Below, piece after piece: positions 55,038 through 64,000 of a stretch of 64,000 nt of DNA. Each line of letters opens with the position of its first letter. Position 1 is the first letter of the stretch. The DNA is taken from positions 16,368 through 80,367 of the forward strand of contig NVXL01000007.1 of NCBI GenBank assembly GCA_002746115.1. The letters run 5' to 3'. The notes below the pieces were generated by a model, which was not told where the DNA came from, ran no database searches, and saw only the letters and a list, made by a program, of their open reading frames with translations. Source of the stretch: Alteromonadaceae bacterium. GTDB taxonomy: Bacteria; Pseudomonadota; Gammaproteobacteria; Pseudomonadales; Cellvibrionaceae. The position numbers and the translations under genes are program-made.

Positions 55038-55406
55038 CTAAAGGATGTCATCGTCATCAATAATACTGTGGCGGCTTTCAGGGAGCATTGAGCGTAGTTT
55101 TTCTCGTGTGAGGAGTTTTCTCTGCACAGGCTCAGGTAGTTCGGTGAACATAATGACGTTTTTGGATATCAACAGGGAAATAAGGTCTTCCGTAATTCGA
55201 GCAATATCACTGTCGGATTTTAACAGCTCAGTTATAGTCTGTTCAGAGTCGGCGGCATTTCTCTTAGGTGGTTCAAAGCCCTCATCCATATCGAGAAACG
55301 AAACTATATCGGGGTGATGTGGCGGAATGTGTTCACTGGCGCCGTTATTCTCCTCCTTGTGGATGCTATCGATCTTTCCTTCTTTGTCTCTCGATATATA
55401 AGGCAT
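55038..55406 (-). CDS. Small conserved protein of unknown function
   Basis: A 122-residue acidic, soluble protein. The start PYISRDKEGKIDSIHKE and the ending (LISLLISKNVIMFTELPEPVQRKLL) match a small proteobacterial family often labelled a tryptophan-synthase-beta-like protein. It has no catalytic domain of that enzyme, so that label should not be read as a function. It is divergent from the type I secretion ATPase and convergent with the GGA-rich region. Confidence 0.7.
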   Translation of the reverse strand: MPYISRDKEGKIDSIHKEENNGASEHIPPHHPDIVSFLDMDEGFEPPKRNAADSEQTITELLKSDSDIARITEDLISLLISKNVIMFTELPEPVQRKLLTREKLRSMLPESRHSIIDDDDIL

Positions 55407-55520
55407 AATGTTACCTAGTTATTCATCGTGACCTAATTTTAGTCGAAAATTAGGTCTAAAATTGGTTTGTGGCGATTATTTCAACAAAAGCGATGTTTTA
55501 AACTTTAAGCGGTAGGGCTA

Positions 55521-57680
55521 GTGGAAGATAACTCGATTAATGCTTCATCAGACTTGCCTGGTAGCGAGTGTGACTTATTACTTGAATCCCTGATTTTAGT
55601 AGCGAAAGCTGAGGGTGTGATATGTTCGCGCACCTCACTAACGGCAGGCTTGCCTTTGCATGAAGGGCGACTGACGCCTGAATTGACGGTTCGTTCAGCC
55701 TTACGGGCGGGCTTACAAGCGCAAATCTTTGAGCGTAAGCTTGACGATATCTCGGCCTTATTGATGCCTGTGATTTTGATACTCGAGGATAATAAAGCGG
55801 TAGTACTAAACGGTGTATCTGAGGATGAGTCAGGGGGTCGCTGTTATCAAATCACACAAGCGGATTCCGGTGAGCAAAGCACATGCACTCTTGCTGATTT
55901 GGAGAAAACCTACGCGGGCTTTGTTATTTATGTGAAACCATCCGAGGATGTTGAAGAGCGCTTAGAGGCAGGTCTGGATGACGACAATAATTGGTTTTGG
56001 CCAGTATTGGGTCGTTCATGGAAGATCTACCGAGATGTCCTGCTTGCCTCCTTACTTGTGAACCTTTTTGTACTTGCTAATCCGCTGTTTGTGATGAATG
56101 TGTATGACCGGGTGGTACCGAATAATGCGATTGAAACCCTTTGGGCTTTGGCTATCGGTATTATTGTCCTGTACTGTTTTGATTTTATCCTCAAGTATCT
56201 TCGCGTTTATTTTATCGAGGTAGCCGGGAAAAAATCCGATATCTTGTTATCGACTTATATCTTTGAAAAAGTTTTAGGGGCTACCTTTTCTTCGCATCCA
56301 AAGTCTGTCGGGGCGTTTGCAAGTCAAATGCGGGACTTTGAATCCGTTAGAGTTTTCATTACATCGGCGACGGTAACGACGGTTGTTGACTTGCCCTTTG
56401 TCGTTCTGTTTTTGATTGCCATCGGCTATATCGGCGGTTCAATCGTATGGGTGCCCATTACGGCCATTCCTTGTATTTTGCTCTATTCTTGGTATATCCA
56501 CCGACACCTTAAAAAACTTGTTAGTAATACTTTTATTGCCTCGGCACAAAAAAATGCCACCCTGGTAGAAGCAATTTCGAATTTAGAAACGCTTAAAATT
56601 TTGTGCGCCGAGAGCCGCATGTTACGTAAATGGGAGGCTGCTGTTGGAAGTTTGGCTTACTGGGGAATCAAATCCCGAGTGGCGTCTTCTAGCGCTACCA
56701 ATTTTGCTGGTTTTGTATTGCAGATATCCTCGGTCTTTGTCGTGGTGGTTGGGGTTTACGGCATTGCAGATAACAATTTAACCCAGGGTGGTTTAATTGC
56801 TTCGGTGATTTTGACCGCACGAGCCTTAGCGCCTTTGGCTCAAGTCTCAGGCTTATTAGTGCAGTACCATCAAAGCCGTATTGCGCTTGATTCCCTCAAT
56901 AATATTGTTAATCGTGAACAAGAGCGACCGGAGCATCGCCGGTTTATAGAGCGAACCTCTTTTACTGGCGCTATTGAATTTAAGGGGGTGAACTTTAGCT
57001 ATCCGGAGGAAGAGCAAGCCTCGTTGCGTGAGATATCTTTAAAAATAAATCCCGGTGAGAAGATTGGCATTATTGGGCGCATAGGCTCTGGCAAGTCAAC
57101 CTTAGCAAAATTGTTAATGGGCTTATATCGCGTCGATAGCGGCTCCGTTTTGGTTGATGGCATTGATATTACACAGATCGACCCGGCGAACTTGCGCACG
57201 CATATAGGCTATGTGCCGCAAGATAGCGTTCTTTTTTATGGCACCTTACGTGAAAATATCGCTTTCAGGCACAACACCATTAGTGACGAAGCCGTCATTA
57301 AAGCGGCTGATATTGCAGGTGTTAGTGAGTTTGTGAATAATCACCCACAAGGTTTTGAACGTATGGTCAGTGAGCGTGGTGAGTCGCTTTCTGGTGGTCA
57401 GAGACAGGCGATTAATGTTGCAAGAAGTTTGGTGAACGAGCCGCCTATATTACTGTTGGACGAGCCGTCGACCGCGATGGACTTTTCGAGTGAGGCTCGT
57501 TTGGTCTCCAACCTTCGCACGCATATGCATGACAAAACCTTGGTGCTGGTGACGCACAAAGCGGCCTTGTTAAATTTGGTTGATCGTATCGTGGTGTTAG
57601 ATCAGGGTAAAGTGATAGCGGATGGCCCGAAAGATACTGTGCTTGAAGCGCTTAAAAAAGGTCATTTACGTATTACATAA
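55521..57680 (+). CDS. Type I secretion permease/ATPase, LapB type
   Basis: ABC exporter of 719 residues. The N-terminal C39-like domain (about 15-140) lacks the catalytic cysteine. The membrane domain (about 170-430) is followed by a nucleotide-binding domain with Walker A GRIGSGKST (about 518), signature SGGQRQ and Walker B ILLLDEPST (about 643). It exports the adhesin encoded downstream, without cleaving a leader. The start is GTG with TAGGG upstream. It opens the secretion set. Confidence 0.93.
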   Translation: MEDNSINASSDLPGSECDLLLESLILVAKAEGVICSRTSLTAGLPLHEGRLTPELTVRSALRAGLQAQIFERKLDDISALLMPVILILEDNKAVVLNGVSEDESGGRCYQITQADSGEQSTCTLADLEKTYAGFVIYVKPSEDVEERLEAGLDDDNNWFWPVLGRSWKIYRDVLLASLLVNLFVLANPLFVMNVYDRVVPNNAIETLWALAIGIIVLYCFDFILKYLRVYFIEVAGKKSDILLSTYIFEKVLGATFSSHPKSVGAFASQMRDFESVRVFITSATVTTVVDLPFVVLFLIAIGYIGGSIVWVPITAIPCILLYSWYIHRHLKKLVSNTFIASAQKNATLVEAISNLETLKILCAESRMLRKWEAAVGSLAYWGIKSRVASSSATNFAGFVLQISSVFVVVVGVYGIADNNLTQGGLIASVILTARALAPLAQVSGLLVQYHQSRIALDSLNNIVNREQERPEHRRFIERTSFTGAIEFKGVNFSYPEEEQASLREISLKINPGEKIGIIGRIGSGKSTLAKLLMGLYRVDSGSVLVDGIDITQIDPANLRTHIGYVPQDSVLFYGTLRENIAFRHNTISDEAVIKAADIAGVSEFVNNHPQGFERMVSERGESLSGGQRQAINVARSLVNEPPILLLDEPSTAMDFSSEARLVSNLRTHMHDKTLVLVTHKAALLNLVDRIVVLDQGKVIADGPKDTVLEALKKGHLRIT

Positions 57681-57741
57681 ACACCGAAGCTTTCCAGTCA
57701 ATCCAGTTTTTATTATCCAATTGTCGGACGAATTGCCATTT

Positions 57742-59133
57742 ATGATAAAAATACTAAAAATTCTGAGCAGTTTTCGTCAATTCACCCAATCACTTGAAGA
57801 AGAGGAAAACGCGAAAGGTCGTATTTTGGTGGGGGACTTAGATTACGTGTCATCCGCCCGAGCTGCCGTGCTAGAACAGGTGCCGCAAGGCGGTCGTCGC
57901 CTGCTTTTGGTTATTACGCTTTTTTTCGTTAGCTTTGCACTTTGGGCCTCTTTTGCCGAGGTGGATGAATTTACCCGTGGCGAAGGCAAGGTCATACCGT
58001 CCCAGCAGGTGCAAATTATTCAAAACCTCGAAGGTGGAATTCTTGCGGAGCTTTATGTGCGCGAGGGAGCGAGTGTTAAGCGTGGTCAACCACTTTTACG
58101 TATCGACGATACACGATTTTCTTCCTCTCTACGAGAAGCCGGTGTCACCCGGGCACGCTTACAAGTGAAGTCCTTGCGATTAAAAGCAGAAGCGAGTGGC
58201 GGTAACTTTGAAATCCCGGAAGAGCACTCATGGCAGGGTGTTTTAGTTAAGCAAGAGCAGCAGGTTTATCAGTCTAGACAGAACGAGCTGCTCAGTAATG
58301 TACAAGTATTTAGGCAGCAAATCCGCCAAAAAAGTCAGGAAATTTCAGAACTCGAAGCTAAGCGTGACCGGTTGGGGAAAAGTTATCAGTTCCTGCTCAC
58401 AGAGCTCGAACTGACTCGTCCATTAGTCGATGACGGCGCGATTTCAGAAGTAGAGCTGTTACGGCTAGAGCGACAGTTGAATGATCTGAATGGGGAGTTG
58501 CAAGCTGCTGAGCTAACGTTACCGAGAGTAAACTCTAGTCTCAATGAGATCGAGGAGAAGCTTGAGAACCTTGAATTGGTATACCGTCGTAAGGCACAAG
58601 AGGAGCTAAACGAAATCTCTCTGGAGCTATCGCGACTTTCTGAAGCTAACAGTGCCTTGGAGGATCGTGTTGAGCGCACCGTAGTTCGCTCACCTGTAGC
58701 GGGGACGGTTAAGCGCCTCTTAGTGAATACAATTGGGGGCGTCATTCAGCCAGGAATGAATATAGCGGAAGTCGTGCCAAGCGAGGAGATATTATTAGTG
58801 GAATCGCGCATACGACCCGCAGATATTGCGTTTCTATACCCGGGACAATTGGCCAAAATCAAGTTTACGGCTTATGACTTTTCAGTTATGGGGGGGCTCG
58901 ACGGTAAGGTTGTGCATATAAGCCCGGATACGATTTTAGATGATAATGGGGAGAGTTTTTATTTGGTAAGAGTAGAGACTAGCGGTACATTCTTTGGTCC
59001 AGACGGCACGGCACTACCGATTATTCCCGGTATGATCGTGAGTGTGGACGTTATGACGGGGAAGAAAACAATAATTAGCTATCTTTTAAAGCCAATACTT
59101 AAAACCAAACAGTTAGCGCTTAGAGAAAGGTAG
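57742..59133 (+). CDS. Type I secretion membrane fusion protein, HlyD/LapC family
   Basis: A 463-residue periplasmic adaptor. A cytoplasmic N-terminus precedes the single membrane segment at about 54-71. A lipoyl-type half-motif (GEGKVIPSQQVQIIQNLEGGIL), a long coiled-coil hairpin (120-290), and the second half (ERTVVRSPVAGTVKRLLV) follow. The C-terminal beta-barrel contains KIKFTAYDF. It bridges the ATPase and the TolC-type channel. The ATG at 57742 is used although the site is weak; it lies 61 bp after the ATPase stop. Confidence 0.92.
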   Translation: MIKILKILSSFRQFTQSLEEEENAKGRILVGDLDYVSSARAAVLEQVPQGGRRLLLVITLFFVSFALWASFAEVDEFTRGEGKVIPSQQVQIIQNLEGGILAELYVREGASVKRGQPLLRIDDTRFSSSLREAGVTRARLQVKSLRLKAEASGGNFEIPEEHSWQGVLVKQEQQVYQSRQNELLSNVQVFRQQIRQKSQEISELEAKRDRLGKSYQFLLTELELTRPLVDDGAISEVELLRLERQLNDLNGELQAAELTLPRVNSSLNEIEEKLENLELVYRRKAQEELNEISLELSRLSEANSALEDRVERTVVRSPVAGTVKRLLVNTIGGVIQPGMNIAEVVPSEEILLVESRIRPADIAFLYPGQLAKIKFTAYDFSVMGGLDGKVVHISPDTILDDNGESFYLVRVETSGTFFGPDGTALPIIPGMIVSVDVMTGKKTIISYLLKPILKTKQLALRER

Positions 59134-59460
59134 AATAAAACGATCTGTGTGAAATCTGAACAAGATAGCATCCAAATGTTACCATCAAGTGCTGCTTTTT
59201 ATATTCATAGCTGCTTTTTATACTCATAAACAGTTGTCGAAGATCTTTACGATAATTTTAACGTCAAAATAACAATCTGTTTGTAAGCTGCTTAGGGTTT
59301 AGTAACCTAGGCCTTATTACTAACAACTTAGACGTTTAATACTGTTTTGAACTAAAAGATTGAACGGTTATCGAACGCTTTAGGTGTCATTTCATTGGGT
59401 GTTAGGTTTGTCACGATTTTTGCATAAGACCTAATAATGACAATAAAGCAGGTAGCAAGA
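59134..59460. other. Intergenic region with a 19-bp duplication
   Basis: A 327-bp AT-rich stretch between the HlyD and TolC genes. It holds two adjacent copies of GCTGCTTTTTATA(T/C)TCATA at 59191-59228, differing by one base. There is no ORF. The gap suggests that the TolC-adhesin pair may have its own promoter. Confidence 0.5.
59191..59228. repeat. 19-bp tandem duplication
   Basis: Two directly adjacent copies with one mismatch, in the gap before the TolC-type gene. Confidence 0.85.
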
Positions 59461-60762
59461 ATGAAAAAACAAGCGTTTACGGCCGTGACGTTCGCCTTTC
59501 TTTGGGGGGTGGCTAACGCAGGCTATAGTTTGACTTTATCTGAGGCAGTAGTTCATACCTTGAAAACGAACCCTGAGGTACTTGCCGCAAAACGTGAATA
59601 TTACTCGCGTGAGTTGGAAATAAAGCAGGCTCGTGCTGGGTATTTACCTCAAATTTCCTTGCGTGCCGGTATTGGTGAAGAGACTCGTCGTTCGCCCGCC
59701 ACAGGGAACCGAAATGTCGACCTTGAACGCAAAGAGTTATCGTTACAGGCGCAACAAATGCTTTTTGATGGAATGGCAACTAGCTCAGAAGTTCGTCGCC
59801 AAAAAAGCCGCGCTACCAGCGCGAAACATGATCTTGGCGCCACAGCGGAAGATCTGGCGCTACGCACTTCTAGCACTTATCTCGACGTCCTTCGTCATGC
59901 CGAGTTGCTCACCTTGACGCGTGAGTCTTTAGACGAGCATCAAAGCATCTACGATCAAATGAAGCTACGTAGCGAGACTGGTGTTGGCAGCAGTGCCGAT
60001 CTTAACCAGATTGGCGCTCGCTTAGCCTTAGCGCACGCAAATATGATTGTGGCTCAAAATAATCTTGATGACGTGAAAGTGAATTTCTTTCGTTTGACTG
60101 GGTTTCGCCCCAATGTCGATCATATGCAAAAGCCTGATGCCGAAGGCACTTTGCCGCCATCGGTTGATCAGGCGATTAATCGCGCACTTGAAAACCATCC
60201 TACCTTACATTCTGCGCAATTCGATTTTAAATCCGCCATGGCGCAGCATCGTGCATCAAGGAGCAGTTTCTTGCCTCGTATACAGCTAGAAGCGGAAAAA
60301 CGGTGGGATGAAAATGTCGGTGGCATACGAGGCGACGACGAAGATTTGATCATTGCCTTGCGTCTCAACTATACCTTATATAGCGGCGGCGCTAATCGCG
60401 CACGCAAAAAGCAGACGGCAGAGCTGGTAGAACAATCGAAAGACGTCCGTAATAACGTCCGTCGACAAGTGATTGAGAGTATGAACTTATCTTGGAACTC
60501 CTACCAAGCGCTATCGTCACAAATGAAATACCTTCAAATGCATGTAGACGCTGCTAGCGCTACCAAGGAGGCCTATTCAAAGCAATTTAGCATAGGCCGG
60601 CGCACCCTGCTTGATCTACTCAATACTGAGACTGAGGTGATCGAAGCTAAGCGTGCCTTTATTAATGCTGAGTATGACAAATTGTATTCTCGATACCGTG
60701 TTTTTAATGCTTCAGGCGCTTTATTGAGTGCTTTGAGCGTTGATTGGAGCGTTGAACATTGA
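59461..60762 (+). CDS. TolC-family outer membrane channel, LapE-like
   Basis: A 433-residue outer-membrane efflux protein. A signal peptide ends near residue 22 (ANA). The two OEP halves have repeated helix motifs (LSEAVVHTLKTNPEVLAA, then SVDQAINRALENHPTL), with GYLPQISL at the first strand. It completes the type I channel with the LapB- and LapC-like proteins. The ATG at 59461 (MKKQAF) is preferred over 59437 for the signal peptide. The adhesin gene starts 88 bp later. Confidence 0.92.
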   Translation: MKKQAFTAVTFAFLWGVANAGYSLTLSEAVVHTLKTNPEVLAAKREYYSRELEIKQARAGYLPQISLRAGIGEETRRSPATGNRNVDLERKELSLQAQQMLFDGMATSSEVRRQKSRATSAKHDLGATAEDLALRTSSTYLDVLRHAELLTLTRESLDEHQSIYDQMKLRSETGVGSSADLNQIGARLALAHANMIVAQNNLDDVKVNFFRLTGFRPNVDHMQKPDAEGTLPPSVDQAINRALENHPTLHSAQFDFKSAMAQHRASRSSFLPRIQLEAEKRWDENVGGIRGDDEDLIIALRLNYTLYSGGANRARKKQTAELVEQSKDVRNNVRRQVIESMNLSWNSYQALSSQMKYLQMHVDAASATKEAYSKQFSIGRRTLLDLLNTETEVIEAKRAFINAEYDKLYSRYRVFNASGALLSALSVDWSVEH

Positions 60763-60850
60763 TCTCTGTGCCTTATTTGCCGAGTGCTTTCGTTCGGTAT
60801 GCCAGCGTCAGTAATTAAAGAAAGATTGTTTTATTAAAGAGTAAGTCGAT

Positions 60851-63800
60851 ATGGCCAAGCCCGAAAATTCCAACTCAAATCAAGTATCTGATTCATTAGA
60901 TGGTCGGGTACCTGTTGGTACTGTCACTGGCGTCCAAGGTAATGTGGTTATCATTGATATCGACGGCAGGGTACTTGAGGTTCAGGCCGGACACCCGATA
61001 TATCAAGGGCAGACCTTAAAGTCTCATGAAAACAGTGCTGTAGTCGCCACAATGATTGGTGCGGGCACGGTGAGTCTTGGTCATGATGAGTCGCTTCTCT
61101 TTGATAAAAGCTTGCTTGACGCAATTAACGGAGTGCTCGAAGGTGGGCTTGGAGAGGGCGTTAATTTAGAATTATTTGCCGAACAAATTGAAAGCGGTCT
61201 AACCGTTGATGAATTGTTAGAGGCAACCGCAGCTGGCGGTGTTGGCGATGAGTCCGTCACTGATACAGGCAGTGGGAATGTTAACCCCGCACGTTTATCG
61301 TTAAGTGGTGAAGAGGTCACACCTGATAGTAACTTCGATACTGTAGGTTTGAATCGCGGCACGGCCGAGGTGAATGAATTAGGGCTTGGTGAATTAAACG
61401 CGGAGTTTTTGGCGACAGCTAACAATACCGCGCCATTAGTTACGCCTGTCCTCGACATTACTGTTGACCAAGGCGAGGCATTTTTTCTCGATCTATCGAC
61501 GGTATTCTCAGATGTCGACGTTGGCCAAATTTTGTCTTTTGATGTTGAGGGCTTACCTGATGGCCTAGTCTTTGATGCTATCAATGGCACCATCAACGGA
61601 GAATTAACAAACGATGCTGCGTTTGATCAAAATGGTGATTTTTTGGTGACGCTTACTGCAACGGATGATTCCGGTGGTACTAATAGTACGGTTCAAACGT
61701 CATTTAATCTATTTGTCAATGATGTGAACGACGCTCCGCTTGCTGGTCCCGAAGTGACATTGAATGATATCAATGAAGACGGGACTATTACCTTTGATAC
61801 CGCAACACTTCTTGCTGGTGCCAGTGATATTGATCTTAATGATGAATTGTCAGTCACTCAATTAGATCTTGGTAATGCACAAGGCAGCATCCAAGATAAT
61901 GGCGATGGGACTTTCACCTTTACGCCTGATGCGGATTGGAATGGCTCCGTGGCCGTGTCATTTGTCGTTGATGATGGCCGAGGTGGGCAAGTAACAAACA
62001 TTGCAAACTTTACCGTTAACCCAACAAATGACGCCCCAGTTGCTCAGGCCGACGACGGTATATCTACGGATGTACGTCAAAGCGTTAACTTTGATGTCCT
62101 CAGTAATGATACTGATCCCGATGGCGACACCTTAACTATTATTAGCGCTGATGCTGGTAACGGTGTTGTCGTAATTAACCCAGATGGACAGTTAACTTAC
62201 ACACCTAATGACGACTTCGCAGGCCCCACTGATACCGTTAATTACACGATAACGGATCCGAGTGGCGTTCAAAGTTCGGCAAGCGCGACCATCGTGGTTA
62301 ATTATACACCCGGGGCAGTTTCTCTCGATTTACCTGAATCATTCGATGCGTCGCAACCTGCGTTTAGTGGCACAAGTACAGGGATTGTCGGGGATATTAG
62401 CTTAACCGTAAATGGTGTCGAATATACAGTTAGCCCTGACCAAAACGGTAATTGGAGCTTTGATTTACCTGCTGAGGCTGCACTTGCGGATGGTAATTAT
62501 AGTGTCTCAGTTGCCGCTACAGATGCGCTGGATATAGCCGCTGCAGATAATGGCAGCTTTGCAATAGATGCAGTTACGCCAGCTGTCACAATTACTCAAA
62601 CCACCGTTGGTGACGACGGTTTAGTTAGTTTCAGTGGTGATAGCAGTAATATAGAGGGCGATTTAATTCTGACCATTGGTGATGCAGGTCGCGTGGTCAC
62701 GCCTAACCCAGATGGTAGTTGGCAGTTTGATTGGCCTGTTGTGCTAGACGATGGTAGTTATCAAATCGTTGTTACTGGCACTGATTCTGGAGGCGAAGCC
62801 GCTGTTCCTGCCAGTAATGATTTTGTTGTCGACACTTCGGTTGACCCAATAAACAAAGCACCTGTTGCTAACGATGATAACGCTATCACGACAGATGAAG
62901 ATGTCGCCGTTAATAATATTGATGTGTTAAGTAATGATACTGATGCAGAAAATGAAACCCTAAACGTTATTGGGGCAAGTGCTGAAAATGGTACCGTTAC
63001 TATTAACAGCGATGGCACTTTAAACTACACACCTAACGCTGATTTTAACGGCAGCGATACCATCACGTATGCCATTAGCGATGGTAATGGTGGTACCAGC
63101 AGTGCAACGATTGCTTTGACAGTTAACCCTGTTGATGACCTGCCTGTAGTTAGCTCTGATAATGGAACTGTTACAGAGAATAGCGCACCTAATGCTGCTG
63201 GCGTGTTAACTGCAAATGACGTTGATAACCCTGCATTGGCATTTGTCGCAGAAACTATTGCGGGAAGTTTTGGTAGCTTGAATGTTGATAGCGCAGGGAA
63301 TTGGGCTTACACGCTTAATGCAAATGCTGAAGCGCTTGACCAAGATCAAGTCGTAAATGATGGTATTACTATCAACCTTAATGATGGTAGCACTACTACG
63401 GTGACGCTAAATGTGACAGGTACTGAAGATGCACCTGTTGTTAGCGGTAGCTTTGTTGATGTTACGACTGAAGGCAATGTTGGAGACCCAGCCGCAACAG
63501 CAACTGGCACTTTATCCATAAGCGATGTTGATGGCGATGATTCACCAGCTTTCAACGACCAAGCCGCAACTACTGGAAATAACGCTTTAGGTAGTTTCGT
63601 TTTAACCGGCGGCACTTGGACATACACGCTAGATCAAAACGCAGTTCAGGATCTAGATGCCGGCGATACGGCCACAGACACAATTACCTACACCGCCACT
63701 GATGGCACTGCGCAACAAATTATTGTCACCATTAATGGTAGTGATGATGCCTCAGTAGTTGCTGGCAGCTTTACTGATTCAGTTGCCGAAGGCAATGTTG

Positions 63801-64000
63801 GAGATCCAGCTGCAACAGCAACCGGCACTTTATTCATAAATGATGTTGATGGCGATGATTCTCCAGCCTTTAATGATCAAGCTTCTACAGCAGGTGATAA
63901 TGCACTTGGTAGCTTCGTATTAACTGGCGGCGCTTGGACATTCACGCTCGACCAAAGCGCAGTTCAAAACTTAGACGCTGGTGACGTTGTTACCGACACG
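60851..64000 (+). CDS. Giant LapA-type RTX/VCBS adhesin (partial)
   Basis: Partial: the frame is open for 1,050 codons and runs off the right edge. The N-terminus (residues 14-95: VGTVTGVQGNVVIIDIDG, VQAGHPIYQGQTL) is a LapA-type retention module that keeps the protein in the TolC channel. TAAG at residues 126-129 matches the site cut by the LapG protease. Then come a cadherin-like domain (about 197-298), tandem VCBS/cadherin domains (NDAPV units), an Ig-like pair (490-660) and 106-residue VCBS repeats. The sequence is rich in Asp, Asn and Thr; I see no cysteine. It is the natural substrate of the upstream secretion set. Confidence 0.93.
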   Translation, partial: MAKPENSNSNQVSDSLDGRVPVGTVTGVQGNVVIIDIDGRVLEVQAGHPIYQGQTLKSHENSAVVATMIGAGTVSLGHDESLLFDKSLLDAINGVLEGGLGEGVNLELFAEQIESGLTVDELLEATAAGGVGDESVTDTGSGNVNPARLSLSGEEVTPDSNFDTVGLNRGTAEVNELGLGELNAEFLATANNTAPLVTPVLDITVDQGEAFFLDLSTVFSDVDVGQILSFDVEGLPDGLVFDAINGTINGELTNDAAFDQNGDFLVTLTATDDSGGTNSTVQTSFNLFVNDVNDAPLAGPEVTLNDINEDGTITFDTATLLAGASDIDLNDELSVTQLDLGNAQGSIQDNGDGTFTFTPDADWNGSVAVSFVVDDGRGGQVTNIANFTVNPTNDAPVAQADDGISTDVRQSVNFDVLSNDTDPDGDTLTIISADAGNGVVVINPDGQLTYTPNDDFAGPTDTVNYTITDPSGVQSSASATIVVNYTPGAVSLDLPESFDASQPAFSGTSTGIVGDISLTVNGVEYTVSPDQNGNWSFDLPAEAALADGNYSVSVAATDALDIAAADNGSFAIDAVTPAVTITQTTVGDDGLVSFSGDSSNIEGDLILTIGDAGRVVTPNPDGSWQFDWPVVLDDGSYQIVVTGTDSGGEAAVPASNDFVVDTSVDPINKAPVANDDNAITTDEDVAVNNIDVLSNDTDAENETLNVIGASAENGTVTINSDGTLNYTPNADFNGSDTITYAISDGNGGTSSATIALTVNPVDDLPVVSSDNGTVTENSAPNAAGVLTANDVDNPALAFVAETIAGSFGSLNVDSAGNWAYTLNANAEALDQDQVVNDGITINLNDGSTTTVTLNVTGTEDAPVVSGSFVDVTTEGNVGDPAATATGTLSISDVDGDDSPAFNDQAATTGNNALGSFVLTGGTWTYTLDQNAVQDLDAGDTATDTITYTATDGTAQQIIVTINGSDDASVVAGSFTDSVAEGNVGDPAATATGTLFINDVDGDDSPAFNDQASTAGDNALGSFVLTGGAWTFTLDQSAVQNLDAGDVVTDT
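63430..64000 (+). repeat. 318-bp tandem VCBS repeats in the adhesin
   Basis: Two copies of a unit with a 318-bp period. AAGGCAATGTTGGAGA recurs at 63471 and 63789, with high identity at the DNA level. The second copy is cut by the window edge. Confidence 0.9.

Noticed and set aside
55038..55406. Tryptophan synthase beta subunit
   Set aside because: The protein is far too short and has no PLP-binding motif; only a small family of that misleading name is resembled.
61081..61596. 171-residue ORF opposite the adhesin
   Set aside because: Ser/Thr/Pro-rich shadow of the Asp/Gly-rich adhesin frame.

Overview
The window is a 64 kb chromosomal stretch of a marine-type gammaproteobacterium. Several neighbourhoods match those known from Escherichia coli and Pseudomonas: tesA divergent from ybbA-ybbP; 6S RNA followed by 5-formyl-THF cyclo-ligase, then zapA, ygfB and pepP; yibQ-envC-gpmI divergent from yibN-grxC-secB; glnA with ntrB-ntrC; hisB-hisH-hisA-hisF. 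A Pil-Chp-like chemosensory operon, a DUF6316 protein and a LapA-type adhesin point to the Cellvibrionales/Pseudomonadales side. That placement is inferred from gene content, not from a tree. No tRNA, rRNA, IS element, prophage or CRISPR array was seen.

Layout: 1-2.1 kb, ABC exporter (ybbP cut by the window edge, ybbA) divergent from the tesA esterase. 3.1-7.2 kb, a small membrane protein, fau, 6S RNA, zapA, a ZapB-like coiled coil, ygfB and pepP. 7.3-10.9 kb, the pqiABC MCE lipid-transport operon. 10.9-15.5 kb, an unassigned envelope or glycan cluster (hexapeptide acetyltransferase, two methyltransferases, alpha-toroid protein, GT4 glycosyltransferase), then an anchored thioredoxin. 16.4-19.3 kb, histidine biosynthesis with a terminator. 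19.4-25.5 kb, DUF6316, yibQ, ctpA, envC and gpmI. 25.6-27.9 kb, yibN, grxC, secB and a secreted histidine-rich protein. 27.9-32.6 kb, ntrC, ntrB, a DUF4124 protein and glnA. 32.9-37.1 kb, thiI, a small anchored protein and typA, closed by a long bidirectional terminator. 37.2-44.2 kb, a compact Pil-Chp-like operon. 44.9-52.5 kb, a stand-alone MHYT protein, HoxX, HrpB, YjbQ, an orphan and a CvfB-like S1 protein.

The most interesting region is 52.9-64 kb. A FecI/FecR-type sigma and anti-sigma pair ends at a strong terminator. It is followed by a gene-free stretch of about 240 nt holding 12 GGA trinucleotides, several in hairpin loops. That is the architecture of the CsrB/RsmZ RNAs that sequester CsrA/RsmA. 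Beyond it lie a LapB/LapC/LapE-type type I secretion set and the first 1,050 codons of a giant adhesin. The adhesin has an N-terminal retention module and a TAAG site of the kind cut by LapG under c-di-GMP control. The region therefore looks like a biofilm-adhesion locus with possible input from an ECF sigma factor, a CsrA-sponge RNA and c-di-GMP. The RNA assignment and the regulatory wiring are inferences.
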